Shown piece by piece: positions 18,444-26,026 of a stretch of DNA of 64,000 nt (position 1 is the first letter of the stretch; the number at the start of each line of letters is the position of its first letter). The translations under genes were made by a program, and so were the position numbers. Source of the DNA: Actinomycetospora chiangmaiensis DSM 45062 (GTDB lineage Bacteria > Actinomycetota > Actinomycetes > Mycobacteriales > Pseudonocardiaceae); the NCBI RefSeq assembly GCF_000379625.1, contig NZ_KB903220.1, positions 101-64,100 of the forward strand. The letters are read 5' to 3'. The notes below the pieces were generated by a model. The model made no database searches, was not told the DNA's origin, and saw only the letters and a list, made by a program, of their open reading frames with translations.

Positions 18444-19999
18444 GCCTCCTCGGCACGAAGACGATCGCCGACGAGTTCCACACGGTCGCCCTCGCATATC
18501 CCGACCGGGACGCCGTCGTCGCCGCGCAGGGCCGCAGGACCTACGCCGAGCTCGACCGCGAGACCGACCGCATCGCCGTCGGCCTCGCCGAGCTCGGGCT
18601 GCGGCCGGGCGACCCGGTGATCGTGCAGGTCACGAACCGGCTCGAGACCGTCGTCGCCTGGTACGCGATGCTCAAGGCCGGGCTCGTCCCGGTCGCGACC
18701 CTCGCCGCCCACCGCGGTCACGAGATCGCCCACATCAGCCGGGCGGTCGGCGCGCGGGCGCACCTCGTCGAGGCCGGCACGCGCGGCATCGACCTGGTGG
18801 AGTTCGCCCGCGAGCAGGGTCGCGACCACCCGACGATGCACCACGTCCTCGTCCTCGGCGACCTCCCCGTCGCCGAGATCGACCCCGACGAGGCCCGCAA
18901 GCGCGTCGAGGAGATCCAGCGTGGCCTCGACCCGGGCGGGATCGCGGTCTTCCAGCTCTCCGGCGGCACCACGGGCGTCCCGAAGCTGATCCCGCGCCAC
19001 CACACCGAGTACTGGTACAACGCCCGCGCCTACGCGGACGTCCTGGGCTGGACCGCCGACGACCGCGTCGGCCACCTCATCCCCGTCATCCACAACGCCG
19101 GGGTGGTCTGCGGCGTGCACGCCTCGCACTGCGTCGGCGCGTGCCTGGTTCTCACCGACCACGACCTCGACACCGCCATGCCCCTGCTCGTCGCCGAGCG
19201 CACCACCTCGGTGCTCTTCGGCCACGTCCACTACCGCGCGCCCGAGCACCCGCTCTACGACCAGCTCGCGCAGACGTTGCGCGTCGTCCTGCTCTCCGGC
19301 GCCAAGGTCTCCGAGGAGCTCTTCACGACGACGGGTCGCGGTGGAGCCTGGGTGGGGCAGCTCTTCGGTATGGCCGAGGGCATGTTCCTGGTGACGCCGC
19401 AGGGCACGTCCGCAGAGCTACGCCGGGAGACGGTCGGCGTGCCGATCTCACCGGCGGACGAGGTGCGCCTCCTCGAGCCGGGCACCGAGACGGAGGTGCC
19501 CGACGGCGAGGTGGGCGAGCTCTGCTGCCGCGGCCCGTACACGCTGCGCGCCTACTACGGCGTGGACCGGCCCGAGGCGTTCACGTCCGACGGCTTCTAC
19601 CGAACCGGCGACCTCGCCGCGGTCCTGCTGCTCGACGGGCATCGCGCGATCTCGATCGAGGGCCGCATCAAGGACCTCATCAACCGGGGCGGCGAGAAGA
19701 TCAACGCCGAGGAGGTCGAGCTGCTGCTCCTCGCCCACCCGCACGTGGTGGAGGCGGCGCTCGTCGCGATGCCCGACCCGCGCCTCGGCGAGCGCGGCTG
19801 CGCCTACCTGACCACGGACGGCACGCCCGTGACCCTGGCGGACCTGCGCGATCACCTGCACCGGCTCGACGTCGCGAAGTTCAAGTGGCCCGAGCGCGTG
19901 GAGCTGGTGGAGGCGCTGCCGCGCACGAAGGTCGGGAAGCTCGACAAGAAGGCCATGACGGCCGACATCACCGCACGCCTGTCAGGGGAGAACCCGTGA
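18440..19999 (+). CDS. Aryl acid AMP/CoA ligase (DHB-AMP/salicylyl-AMP ligase-like)
   Basis: A 519-aa ANL-superfamily adenylating enzyme. The core P-loop motif FQLSGGTTGVPKLIPRHH (about residues 172-189) is of the EntE/SdgA type that activates 2-hydroxy- and 2,3-dihydroxybenzoates; later motifs are YRTGDLA, IEGRIKDLINRGGEKINAEE (about 407-426) and the C-terminal catalytic lysine context PRTKVGKLDKKA. It overlaps the flavoprotein gene by ATGA and the next gene by GTGA. In context it would activate an aromatic acid so that the flavin monooxygenase can hydroxylate the thioester. No carrier protein is present nearby, which argues for a catabolic CoA ligase and against siderophore synthesis. Confidence 0.85.
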   Translation: MSLLGTKTIADEFHTVALAYPDRDAVVAAQGRRTYAELDRETDRIAVGLAELGLRPGDPVIVQVTNRLETVVAWYAMLKAGLVPVATLAAHRGHEIAHISRAVGARAHLVEAGTRGIDLVEFAREQGRDHPTMHHVLVLGDLPVAEIDPDEARKRVEEIQRGLDPGGIAVFQLSGGTTGVPKLIPRHHTEYWYNARAYADVLGWTADDRVGHLIPVIHNAGVVCGVHASHCVGACLVLTDHDLDTAMPLLVAERTTSVLFGHVHYRAPEHPLYDQLAQTLRVVLLSGAKVSEELFTTTGRGGAWVGQLFGMAEGMFLVTPQGTSAELRRETVGVPISPADEVRLLEPGTETEVPDGEVGELCCRGPYTLRAYYGVDRPEAFTSDGFYRTGDLAAVLLLDGHRAISIEGRIKDLINRGGEKINAEEVELLLLAHPHVVEAALVAMPDPRLGERGCAYLTTDGTPVTLADLRDHLHRLDVAKFKWPERVELVEALPRTKVGKLDKKAMTADITARLSGENP

Positions 20000-20751
20000 G
20001 CCACCACCGCATCGGGATGATCGTCCCGAGCTCGAACGTCACCGTCGAGACCGAGATCCCAGCGCTCCTGGCCCGCCACGCGACCGAGACGTTCTCGTTC
20101 CACGGCAGCCGGATGCGCATGCACAAGGTGACGCCCGAGGAGCTCGTCGCCATGAACGCGCAGCGCGGACGGTGCGTCGACGAGCTCGCCGACGCCGGCG
20201 TCGACGCCCTGCTCTACGCGTGCCTCGTCGCGGTCATGGCACAGGGTGCGGGGGAGCACCGTCGGGTCGAGTCCGCCGTCGCCGCCCAGCTCGCGGAGCG
20301 GGGGCTGCCGGCGGGGCTGGTGTCGTCGGCGGGGGCGCTGGTCGACGCGCTGGCAGCGCAGTCGTGGGCACGGGTCGCCCTCGTGATGCCGTACATGCGG
20401 CCGCTGGCCGAGCAGGTCGTGGCCTACCTCGAGGCCGAGGGGATCGAGATCGTCGACTGGGCCGCGCTCGAGGTCGGCGACAACACCGAGGTCGGCTGCA
20501 TCCCGGGCTCGCGGGTGGTCGAGGCCGCGCGGGGGCTGGACCTGTCGCGCGCGGATGCGCTCGTCATCTCGTGCTGCGTGCAGATGCCGTCGCTGCCGCT
20601 GGTGCCCGTCGTCGAGCAGGAGCTGGGGCTGCCCGTGCTCTCCGCCGCGACGGCGGGGGCGTTCTGCCTGCTGCGCTCGCTCGGCCTGCCGCCGGAGCTT
20701 CCTGACGCCGGGTCGCTCCTCGCTTCGCCGGTGGGTGCTCACGCGGGGTGA
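19996..20751 (+). CDS. Maleate cis-trans isomerase / Asp-Glu racemase superfamily protein
   Basis: A 251-aa protein. The N-terminal RIGMIVPSSNVTVETEI (residues 5-21) and the two catalytic-cysteine contexts, ADALLYACLVAVM-type (about 75) and DALVISCCVQMPSLP (about 190-205), fit maleate isomerase and arylmalonate decarboxylase relatives, which use a Cys pair. Maleate isomerase turns maleate into fumarate at the end of some aromatic and pyridine degradation routes. It ends the five-gene operon; its TGA lies inside a repeated hairpin element. Arylmalonate decarboxylase or an unrelated racemase remain possible. Confidence 0.8.
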   Translation: MSHHRIGMIVPSSNVTVETEIPALLARHATETFSFHGSRMRMHKVTPEELVAMNAQRGRCVDELADAGVDALLYACLVAVMAQGAGEHRRVESAVAAQLAERGLPAGLVSSAGALVDALAAQSWARVALVMPYMRPLAEQVVAYLEAEGIEIVDWAALEVGDNTEVGCIPGSRVVEAARGLDLSRADALVISCCVQMPSLPLVPVVEQELGLPVLSAATAGAFCLLRSLGLPPELPDAGSLLASPVGAHAG

Positions 20752-20804
20752 CCTCGGTCCGCGGAGCATGCCGGAGAACCGGTGCCGCCGGCATCGGTTC
20801 TCCG
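20748..20804. repeat. Hairpin repeat copy A, supplies the stop codon of the isomerase gene
   Basis: About 57 nt beginning GTGACCTCGG, with a 14-bp stem (GGAGAACCGGTGCC paired with GGCATCGGTTCTCC, one G-T wobble) around a 3-nt GCC loop. The TGA of the isomerase gene is inside the first bases. A diverged copy in the same orientation ends the small gene at 21827. It may act as a terminator, although no T-tract follows. Confidence 0.6.
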
Positions 20805-20862
20805 ACGTCGGGTCCGCGCAGAAAAGTGGAACCGATCGAGCGTGGGGTCAGTCAGAACGAGT

Positions 20863-21576
20863 GTGAAGACCGATCGCGAACCCGTTCCCACGCTGCTCGA
20901 ACTCCTCGACGAGCCCGATCCGCCGCTGTACCGGAGGCTCCTCCGTGACGCGCGGAAGTCACGCCGGTGTCCGGTCCTGCTGAACGACGGGACGCTCGAT
21001 CGCTTCGACCAGGCGGAGGTCGACGAGGACCCGGCGCAGGTCGACACCGACCCGTACACCGTGCTCGCGGACTGGTGGGCGGGGCCGTGCCTGCCGGATT
21101 GCCCGTGCGACGAGCCCCTCGCCGCGACGCTCCCGCCGCCGGTCGGCTCCGGGCGGGACCTGTCCCGGCACCACGCGACGATCGCGTCGGCCACGGGGTT
21201 CGCGCGGGCGGCACAGGGGATCGCCCGCATGGGCGTGGTCGACGCGGCGCGCCCTGCCGACATCCCGCTGGCGCTGCGGTGGTCCGGCATGTGCAACTAC
21301 CGGAACCGCGATCTGCCGCGGGCGACCGCTGTCCTGCGCAGCTGGGAGGAACGGTTCGGGGCCGTGGTGGCGTTCGTCGGGCCGGACACGCTGCTGCTCT
21401 CGGTCGCCCGGCCACCGCGCAGCGTCGAGGAGTGCACGTCGGTCGCCGCGGAGCACTTCGCGTTCTGCCCCGACCAGGTCGACCCCCAGATCGAGATCCG
21501 GACCGCTCCGATCCCGCTCTCGGAGTACGCGGAGTCCATCCGCGGCGAGACCCTGTGGCGGTTCTGGTGGGACTGA
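20863..21576 (+). CDS. DUF4253 domain protein
   Basis: A 237-aa protein whose C-terminal half matches the DUF4253 pattern: a proline-rich ALRWSGMCNYRN segment, LRSWEERFGAVVAFVGPDTL (about residues 160-180), VARPPRSVEEC and AAEHFAFCPDQV, finishing with LWRFWWD at the extreme C-terminus. The function of the family is unknown; it is common in actinobacteria, often near contact-dependent toxin and immunity genes, and a type VII toxin cassette lies just downstream on the other strand. GTG at 20863 is the preferred start; the open frame continues to an ATG at 20782 but that runs through the hairpin repeat. The 3' end overlaps the next small gene by 10 nt. Confidence 0.8.
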   Translation: MKTDREPVPTLLELLDEPDPPLYRRLLRDARKSRRCPVLLNDGTLDRFDQAEVDEDPAQVDTDPYTVLADWWAGPCLPDCPCDEPLAATLPPPVGSGRDLSRHHATIASATGFARAAQGIARMGVVDAARPADIPLALRWSGMCNYRNRDLPRATAVLRSWEERFGAVVAFVGPDTLLLSVARPPRSVEECTSVAAEHFAFCPDQVDPQIEIRTAPIPLSEYAESIRGETLWRFWWD

Positions 21577-21827
21577 TCGATCCGTCGACCCTGTGCTTCC
21601 CGGCCCCCGGCAGACAGCTGGCACTCCTGTGCGGGGGACCCCGCGAGAGCCCGACGCCGACCTGGGGTTACCGGCACCTCCTCTGGAGGCTCAAGACGGA
21701 CTTCGAGGGGGCCGCCGGTGGGACCTACCAGAACTGGCGCGACGTCCCCGATCTCGGCATGCGCACCATCGCCGCGGACCCAGATGATGGACCGCTGGGG
21801 TATCGCCACGGGGTTCACGTCGCGTGA
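21567..21827 (+). CDS. Small hypothetical protein overlapping DUF4253 gene
   Basis: An 86-aa frame starting at GTG inside the last codons of the DUF4253 gene and ending in the second copy of the hairpin repeat. Composition is protein-like, with Trp/Tyr/Arg-rich stretches TWGYRHLLWRLKTDF and TYQNWRDVPDLGMR. I do not recognise a family. The overlap implies translational coupling. It may be a real small partner protein or the remnant C-terminus of a longer gene. Confidence 0.45.
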   Translation: MGLIDPSTLCFPAPGRQLALLCGGPRESPTPTWGYRHLLWRLKTDFEGAAGGTYQNWRDVPDLGMRTIAADPDDGPLGYRHGVHVA

Positions 21828-21880
21828 CCTCGGCTCGCTGAGCATGTCGTGGAACCGGTACCGCCGGCACCGGTTTCGGC
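21824..21880. repeat. Hairpin repeat copy B
   Basis: Begins GTGACCTCGG as in copy A, followed by GAGCATG and a 12-bp stem (GGAACCGGTACC with GGCACCGGTTTC, two mismatches) around the same GCC loop. The overall layout, including the TGA stop within the first four bases, is conserved with the copy about 1.08 kb upstream. Confidence 0.55.
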
Positions 21881-21956
21881 GGCGCGGGTACGGCGGGGAG
21901 CGTGGTCGCCCAGAGCCGGACGTACGGCGCGCCCCGTCGGACTCCAACCGGCAGCT

Positions 21957-22307
21957 CTACTCGACGCCGCCCGCCGAGCGCGCGAGATCGTTGCCGGACG
22001 CGGTGTTCTCGAACCACACGCTGTACAGCCAGTCATCGGCGTCAGCGTCGTCCCAGCCCTCGGCGATGCGCTCGACCGCACGCTCAGCGTCGTCGTCCCA
22101 CGCTGAGAAGCGGTCCGACAACGTGCCCGGACGCACGAGGCCGTCGGCGAGCAGTCGACTCACCACGGACAGGGTCTCTGCCCTGAGGGCGTGGTCGTGC
22201 AGGTTGCCGCGCGCGACCTGCACGAGGGACCGGGCCTCCGCCAGACTGACCCAGTCGTCGAGACCGCTGACGAGGATCTTGGTGGTCGGGTCCTCGTAGG
22301 AAGTCAT
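21957..22307 (-). CDS. Putative immunity protein for the adjacent type VII toxin
   Basis: A 116-aa acidic, Trp-containing cytosolic-type protein (VSGLDDWVSLAEARSLV near the N-terminus, then GWDDADADDWLYSVWFEN near the C-terminus) with no signal or membrane segment. I do not recognise a named family. Its ATG overlaps the stop of the toxin-like gene as ATGA, the standard arrangement of a polymorphic toxin followed by its cognate immunity gene, and small size and acidity fit that role. The assignment is from context only. Confidence 0.55.
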   Translation of the reverse strand: MTSYEDPTTKILVSGLDDWVSLAEARSLVQVARGNLHDHALRAETLSVVSRLLADGLVRPGTLSDRFSAWDDDAERAVERIAEGWDDADADDWLYSVWFENTASGNDLARSAGGVE

Positions 22308-23401
22308 CTCTGTCGGTGGACCTTCCAGGATTCGCCGTTCGGGAACTCGATGTCGAGGGTCGGGCCGCCGGACCCGGAGGTCTCCCGGAGCCCGATCCGC
22401 GTGCCGTCGGCGGCCGTGACCCAGGTGCCAGGATAGGAACCGCGGGTGTACGGCACCCCGTCCTCGCGGAGCTGCTCGGCGAGAGCCCTGACGGCCTCGT
22501 CGTCGGGGACCTGCCGGACCCGATCGTTCGCCCCGGGCTCGGTCCGCTCGCGCAGTACATCCCCGGACGCCGTGTCGGGGAGGTCGTCGTCGAGGTTGCG
22601 GGCGGCCACCTGGAAGGGCGTGACGCGGTCGTCGGTGGCGGCGTGCCGGGCGATGTCGAGCAGACCTGCGCCCGCGAGCCCCACTCCACCCACGACGGCG
22701 GCGGTCGACGCGGCGCCGAGGGGAACGCCGGCAAGGGCACCGACGCCGGTGAGGTCGAGGGCGACGCTGCCGACCGCGCCAACGGCTCCCAGCGAGGCGA
22801 GGGCGCCACCGGCGGCGACGGCAAGGCTGCTGAGTGGGTCGCGGAGAGCGGCAAGGCCCAGGGAGGCGGCCGCATTGCCGACGTCCGCCGGGAACGAGGA
22901 GCTCTCGTTCCTGACAGTCGGCCCGGCGCCGACCTCGGCCCCGGCTCGCTGCAGGGCCCGGGCCGCCACCTCGTTCGCCTGGCGGGCGCGCTCCTCGGCA
23001 CGGTCCATGAGTGCCGCGGCGTCCGCTCGTGCCTGCATCGTCGCGTCACGTTCCGCGTCGGAGGTCGCGACCGCACCGGAGCCTGCACCGGCAGCGGCGT
23101 TCTGTGCCGACAGCAACATCTGCTCGCCGCGGGCGTAGTCCTGCTGAGCGACCCTCAGTTCCTCGGCGTACGCGGCGAGGGGCGCGGCCGATCCCTGCAC
23201 GGCATCAGCTGCCCGACGAACCTGCGCTGCATCCCCCGCGATTCGGGCGATGGCGGTGCTGGCGGCCTGTCCTGTCCAGGCGCCCGACAACGAGGCGCTT
23301 CGCCCGAGCAACGCGTCGTGGGCCGACGCCAACCCTGCCGCGGCGCTGCTCAGACGTCGAGATGCGGCCATGAGGGCATCGGGATCCCCGTGCAGCGGCA
23401 C
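22304..23401 (-). CDS. Type VII-secreted polymorphic toxin candidate
   Basis: A 365-aa protein in three parts. Residues 1-130 are an Ala-rich helical hairpin with a SGAWTGQAA turn, as in WXG100/PPE-like secretion domains. Residues about 170-250 are Gly/Ala-rich hydrophobic stretches that could insert in a membrane. The last 90 residues are a compact polar domain ending in GTWVTAADGTRIGLRETS and LDIEFPNGESWKVH, the style of an RNase-type toxin tip; the specific toxin family is not identified. GTG start at 23401. It follows an EspC-like gene by 51 nt and overlaps an immunity candidate by 4 nt. Export through an ESX machine encoded elsewhere and attack on rival cells is inference from this layout. 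Confidence 0.65.
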   Translation of the reverse strand: MPLHGDPDALMAASRRLSSAAAGLASAHDALLGRSASLSGAWTGQAASTAIARIAGDAAQVRRAADAVQGSAAPLAAYAEELRVAQQDYARGEQMLLSAQNAAAGAGSGAVATSDAERDATMQARADAAALMDRAEERARQANEVAARALQRAGAEVGAGPTVRNESSSFPADVGNAAASLGLAALRDPLSSLAVAAGGALASLGAVGAVGSVALDLTGVGALAGVPLGAASTAAVVGGVGLAGAGLLDIARHAATDDRVTPFQVAARNLDDDLPDTASGDVLRERTEPGANDRVRQVPDDEAVRALAEQLREDGVPYTRGSYPGTWVTAADGTRIGLRETSGSGGPTLDIEFPNGESWKVHRQR

Positions 23402-23452
23402 GGCGACGAGTCAAACAGGTCGGAGCTGCACCCGGGTCCGCTTCGAGGAAGG

Positions 23453-23758
23453 TCAGAAGCCGGGGAGCCGGATGGTGCGCGACGCCGCTGCATCGGAGCT
23501 CTGGTAGGTCCCGGAGGCAGCGTCGAGAGCGGCCGCGGAGTCCTCGACGTCGAGCCGGACCGAAGCGAGCGCGGCGCTCAGCTGCGCGGACAACGCGCTG
23601 GCGACGCCCTCGAGCGGCCCGATGCCGGCAGCTGCACCGGCGCTGACCAGGGCGTCGGTGCCGCTGCGTGCCGTCGCTTCGATCGTCCCGGCATCGCCGT
23701 GCAGCCCGCTCGCGGCCATGCGCATCACAGGAAGGTCGGCGTCGAAGCCCTCGGACAC
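23453..23758 (-). CDS. EspC-like type VII secretion-associated protein
   Basis: A 101-aa Ala/Ser-rich helical protein without signal peptide. The pattern of two long amphipathic helices with a central Gly-Pro turn (AAGIGPLEGVASALSAQL) and a C-terminal YQSSDAAASRTI segment resembles the EspC/ESX-1 secretion-associated family of small partners for larger secreted substrates. It precedes the toxin candidate in the same direction, as partner and chaperone genes usually do in these cassettes. Confidence 0.65.
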   Translation of the reverse strand: MSEGFDADLPVMRMAASGLHGDAGTIEATARSGTDALVSAGAAAGIGPLEGVASALSAQLSAALASVRLDVEDSAAALDAASGTYQSSDAAASRTIRLPGF

Positions 23759-23891
23759 GAGAGAAGCCTGGCACAGAGCGTCTCCTCCGAGGTGCCGAAC
23801 GACCGAGCTCGGAGCCGAGGCGCAGGAGTTGCAGCGAGCAGGGCTTGCGTCGTCGTCGCGTGAAGAGGAGCTCGGAGACCGACCTGACCAT

Positions 23892-23963
23892 GATCACGTC
23901 GAGTGGACCGTCAGAGCTGTTTTGAAGATCGACATCAGTCTTGAGCGTCCATTCGACGTGATC
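23892..23963. repeat. Imperfect 72-nt palindrome
   Basis: Arms GATCACGTCGAGTGGAC (23892) and GTCCATTCGACGTGATC (ending 23963) are complementary over 17 bp with one mismatch, and weaker pairing continues inward (for example TCA and CTG blocks). The minus-strand outer end reads CAAGATCA, like the ends of the two 67-nt palindromes near 50.4 and 51.4 kb, so they may be distant members of one family. Confidence 0.5.
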
Positions 23964-24013
23964 TTGACGCCGTGGGAACAGTGACATCGAATTGCTGGGG
24001 CGCAGAGTGGCGG

Positions 24014-24044
24014 GTGTGGTGCACAGGAATCCTGTGCACCACAC
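24014..24044. promoter_or_regulatory. Perfect palindrome upstream of amidohydrolase gene, likely operator
   Basis: GTGTGGTGCACAGGA and TCCTGTGCACCACAC form a perfect 15-bp inverted repeat separated by a single A, ending 33 bases before the ATG at 24077. Symmetry and position suit a dimeric repressor operator; a very stable hairpin in the leader is the alternative. The regulator is not identified, though two TetR genes lie within 3 kb. Confidence 0.6.
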
Positions 24045-24076
24045 ACGGCACCTCTCGACCTAGCGGGAGGACCACC

Positions 24077-25033
24077 ATGGCCACCGAGGGACGCATCGAC
24101 GTCCACCAGCACCTCATTCCGACGCGCTACCGGCGCGCGCTCGACGAGCGGGGGCTGACCGCGGGCGGGTGGCCGACGCCGGACTGGGACCCGGACGCGG
24201 CGCTCGCGATGATGGACCGCCGGGGCATCGCCACGGGGGTGCTGTCGATCAGTGCGCCCGGCGTGCACTTCGGGGACGACGCCCAGGCGCGGGAGCTGGC
24301 GCGGGCGGTCAACGAGGAGTGCGCCGAGCTGGTGCGCGCGCACCCGGACCGGTTCGGGCAGTTCGCGGTGCTCACGCTGCCCGACGTCGAGGGGGCGGTC
24401 GCGGAGGCGGTCCACGCGCTCGACGTGCTGGGCGCCGACGGGGTGTCCCTGCTGTCGAACGCCGGCGGCGCCTACCTCGGGGACCCGTCGCTCGACCCGC
24501 TGTGGGAGGTCCTCGACGAGCGGGCCGCCGTGGTGTTTGTGCACCCGACCGTCCCGCCCGGCCTCCCGATGCTGCCGGGGCTGCCGAGCCCGCTGCTCGA
24601 CTTCCCGTTCGACACGACGCGCGCGGCGCTGCAGATGGCCGCGCGGAAGGTCCTCGCCCGGCACCCGCGGGTGCGCGTGATCCTCTCGCACGCCGGTGGC
24701 TTCGTGCCGTTCGTCGCCAGTCGGCTCGCCGGGGCCGCGCAGCTCGTCGAGGGCATCACGGAGGACGACATCCTCGACGAGCTCCGCTCCTTCTACGTCG
24801 ACACCGCCCTGTCGTCCGCCCCCTCCGCCCTGCCGTCGATCACCGCCTTCCTGCGGCCGGGCCACCTGCTCTACGGCAGCGACTCCCCGTTCGCCCCCGA
24901 CTCCTGGTCGGCCAGGTTCGACCACGTGCTCGACGAGGCGCTCGGGGCGGGCGACCCCGTGCTCGCCGGCGTGGACCGGGCGAACGCCGAGGCGCTCCTC
25001 CCGCGACTGCGTGTGGGTCCCGCCACAGCGTGA
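24077..25033 (+). CDS. Amidohydrolase family protein, ACMSD/6-MSA decarboxylase-like
   Basis: A 318-aa TIM-barrel amidohydrolase. RIDVHQHLIP (residues 6-15) carries the metal-binding HxH pair; later ligands are the His in VVFVHPTVP (about 155), the His in VILSHAGGFVPF (about 205) and the Asp in LLYGSDSPF (about 268). This pattern is that of the decarboxylase branch (2-amino-3-carboxymuconate-semialdehyde decarboxylase, 6-methylsalicylate and resorcylate decarboxylases), which release CO2 from aromatic or muconate acids. GGGAGG precedes the ATG. It stands alone, with a convergent MDR gene downstream. The exact substrate is unknown. Confidence 0.82.
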   Translation: MATEGRIDVHQHLIPTRYRRALDERGLTAGGWPTPDWDPDAALAMMDRRGIATGVLSISAPGVHFGDDAQARELARAVNEECAELVRAHPDRFGQFAVLTLPDVEGAVAEAVHALDVLGADGVSLLSNAGGAYLGDPSLDPLWEVLDERAAVVFVHPTVPPGLPMLPGLPSPLLDFPFDTTRAALQMAARKVLARHPRVRVILSHAGGFVPFVASRLAGAAQLVEGITEDDILDELRSFYVDTALSSAPSALPSITAFLRPGHLLYGSDSPFAPDSWSARFDHVLDEALGAGDPVLAGVDRANAEALLPRLRVGPATA

Positions 25034-25047
25034 TCGGGGACGGCTCG

Positions 25048-25956
25048 TCAGACGACCAGGACGAGCCGGCCCCGGACACGTCCGGTCTCGCTCCAGCGGT
25101 GGGCGTCGGCGATCGCGTCGAGCGGGAAGGTCCGTTCCACCGGAAGCCAGAACCGGCCGGCCTCGACGAGCTCGCCGATCGTCGCCATCGCGTGGAAGGC
25201 GTTGCCGTCGGCGAACCCGTTGCTGAAGTGCACGCCGTGCGCGGTCGCGCCCGCCGTGTCGGCCACGGTGAGGACCCGGTCGGCCGCGCCGGTGAGTTCG
25301 ATGAGCTCGGGGAGGACCCCGCTGCCGGCGATGTCGACCGCGGCGTCGGCGCCGTCGGGGGAGACGGCACGGACGCGGTCGACGAGGCCGTCGCCGTAGA
25401 CGACGGGTTCGGCGCCGAGCAGGCGCAGGTAGTGCTGGTTGGCGGCGCTCGCGGTGCCGATCACGCGGGCCCCGCGGGCGGTCGCGAGCTGCACGGCGAC
25501 GCTGCCGATCCCGCCGGAGGCTCCGCTGAGCAGGACCGTCGTGTCGGCGCCGACCTTCAGCTGGTCGAGCACGCGCGTGGCCGTCTCGAGCGCGACCGGG
25601 AGGCCGGCGGCGTCGACGAAGCCGAGCGCGCGGGGGATCGGGGCGCGGTAGGTGATGAGTGCGTACTCGGCGGCGCCCGCGTGGTCGTCGGAGATGCCGA
25701 ACACGCGGTCGCCGACCGCGACGTCGGCGACGCCCTCGCCGAGCTCGTCGACGACGCCCGCGACCTCGGCGCCCGTGGTCGTCGGCAGCGGCGCGCCGAA
25801 GTTCAGCGTGCCGGCGCGCAGCTTCGGGTCGGTGGCGCTGACCCCGCAGGCGCGGACCGCGACGCGGACCTGTCCGGGGCCGGGGTGGGGGTCGGGGAGG
25901 TCGACGATCTCGAGGACCTCGGGCCCTCCGTACTGCGCGAACCGTGCTGCCCGCAT
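25048..25956 (-). CDS. NADP-dependent MDR oxidoreductase (quinone reductase-like)
   Basis: A 302-aa medium-chain dehydrogenase/reductase of the zinc-free quinone oxidoreductase type. The N-terminal MRAARFAQYGGPEVLEI and VRACGVSATDPKLRAGTL (about residues 34-51) are typical, with nucleotide-binding GASGGIGSVAVQLA (about 143-156). The catalytic-zinc Cys/His set is not complete. Start at 25956 faces the TetR gene at 26027 across a 70-bp region with a perfect inverted repeat, so this gene is probably the target of that repressor. Confidence 0.88.
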   Translation of the reverse strand: MRAARFAQYGGPEVLEIVDLPDPHPGPGQVRVAVRACGVSATDPKLRAGTLNFGAPLPTTTGAEVAGVVDELGEGVADVAVGDRVFGISDDHAGAAEYALITYRAPIPRALGFVDAAGLPVALETATRVLDQLKVGADTTVLLSGASGGIGSVAVQLATARGARVIGTASAANQHYLRLLGAEPVVYGDGLVDRVRAVSPDGADAAVDIAGSGVLPELIELTGAADRVLTVADTAGATAHGVHFSNGFADGNAFHAMATIGELVEAGRFWLPVERTFPLDAIADAHRWSETGRVRGRLVLVV

Positions 25957-25975
25957 GGCGCACCCCTTCCGTCGA

Positions 25976-26004
25976 TCAGGAACTTACCAGCGATAAGTTC
26001 CTGA
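25976..26004. promoter_or_regulatory. TetR-type operator between divergent MDR and TetR genes
   Basis: Perfect 11-bp arms TCAGGAACTTA and TAAGTTCCTGA flank a 7-nt spacer, centred in the 70-bp gap between the two divergent starts. Size and position are those of a TetR-family dimer site controlling both genes. Confidence 0.7.
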
Positions 26005-26026
26005 GCAACGGGCTATCGTCCCCGTC

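Larger units (their letters stand above)
23759..24076. other. 318-bp intergenic region between toxin cassette and amidohydrolase gene
   Basis: No gene is visible. It is the promoter region for two divergent units. It contains an imperfect 72-nt palindrome (23892-23963) and a perfect 31-nt palindrome (24014-24044), described separately, and the ribosome binding site GGGAGG before the ATG at 24077. Confidence 0.6.

Noticed and set aside
24169-26004. 611-codon plus-strand frame across amidohydrolase and MDR genes
   Set aside because: Low-complexity Arg/Gly/Ala translation with no motif; both overlapping genes are well supported in other frames.
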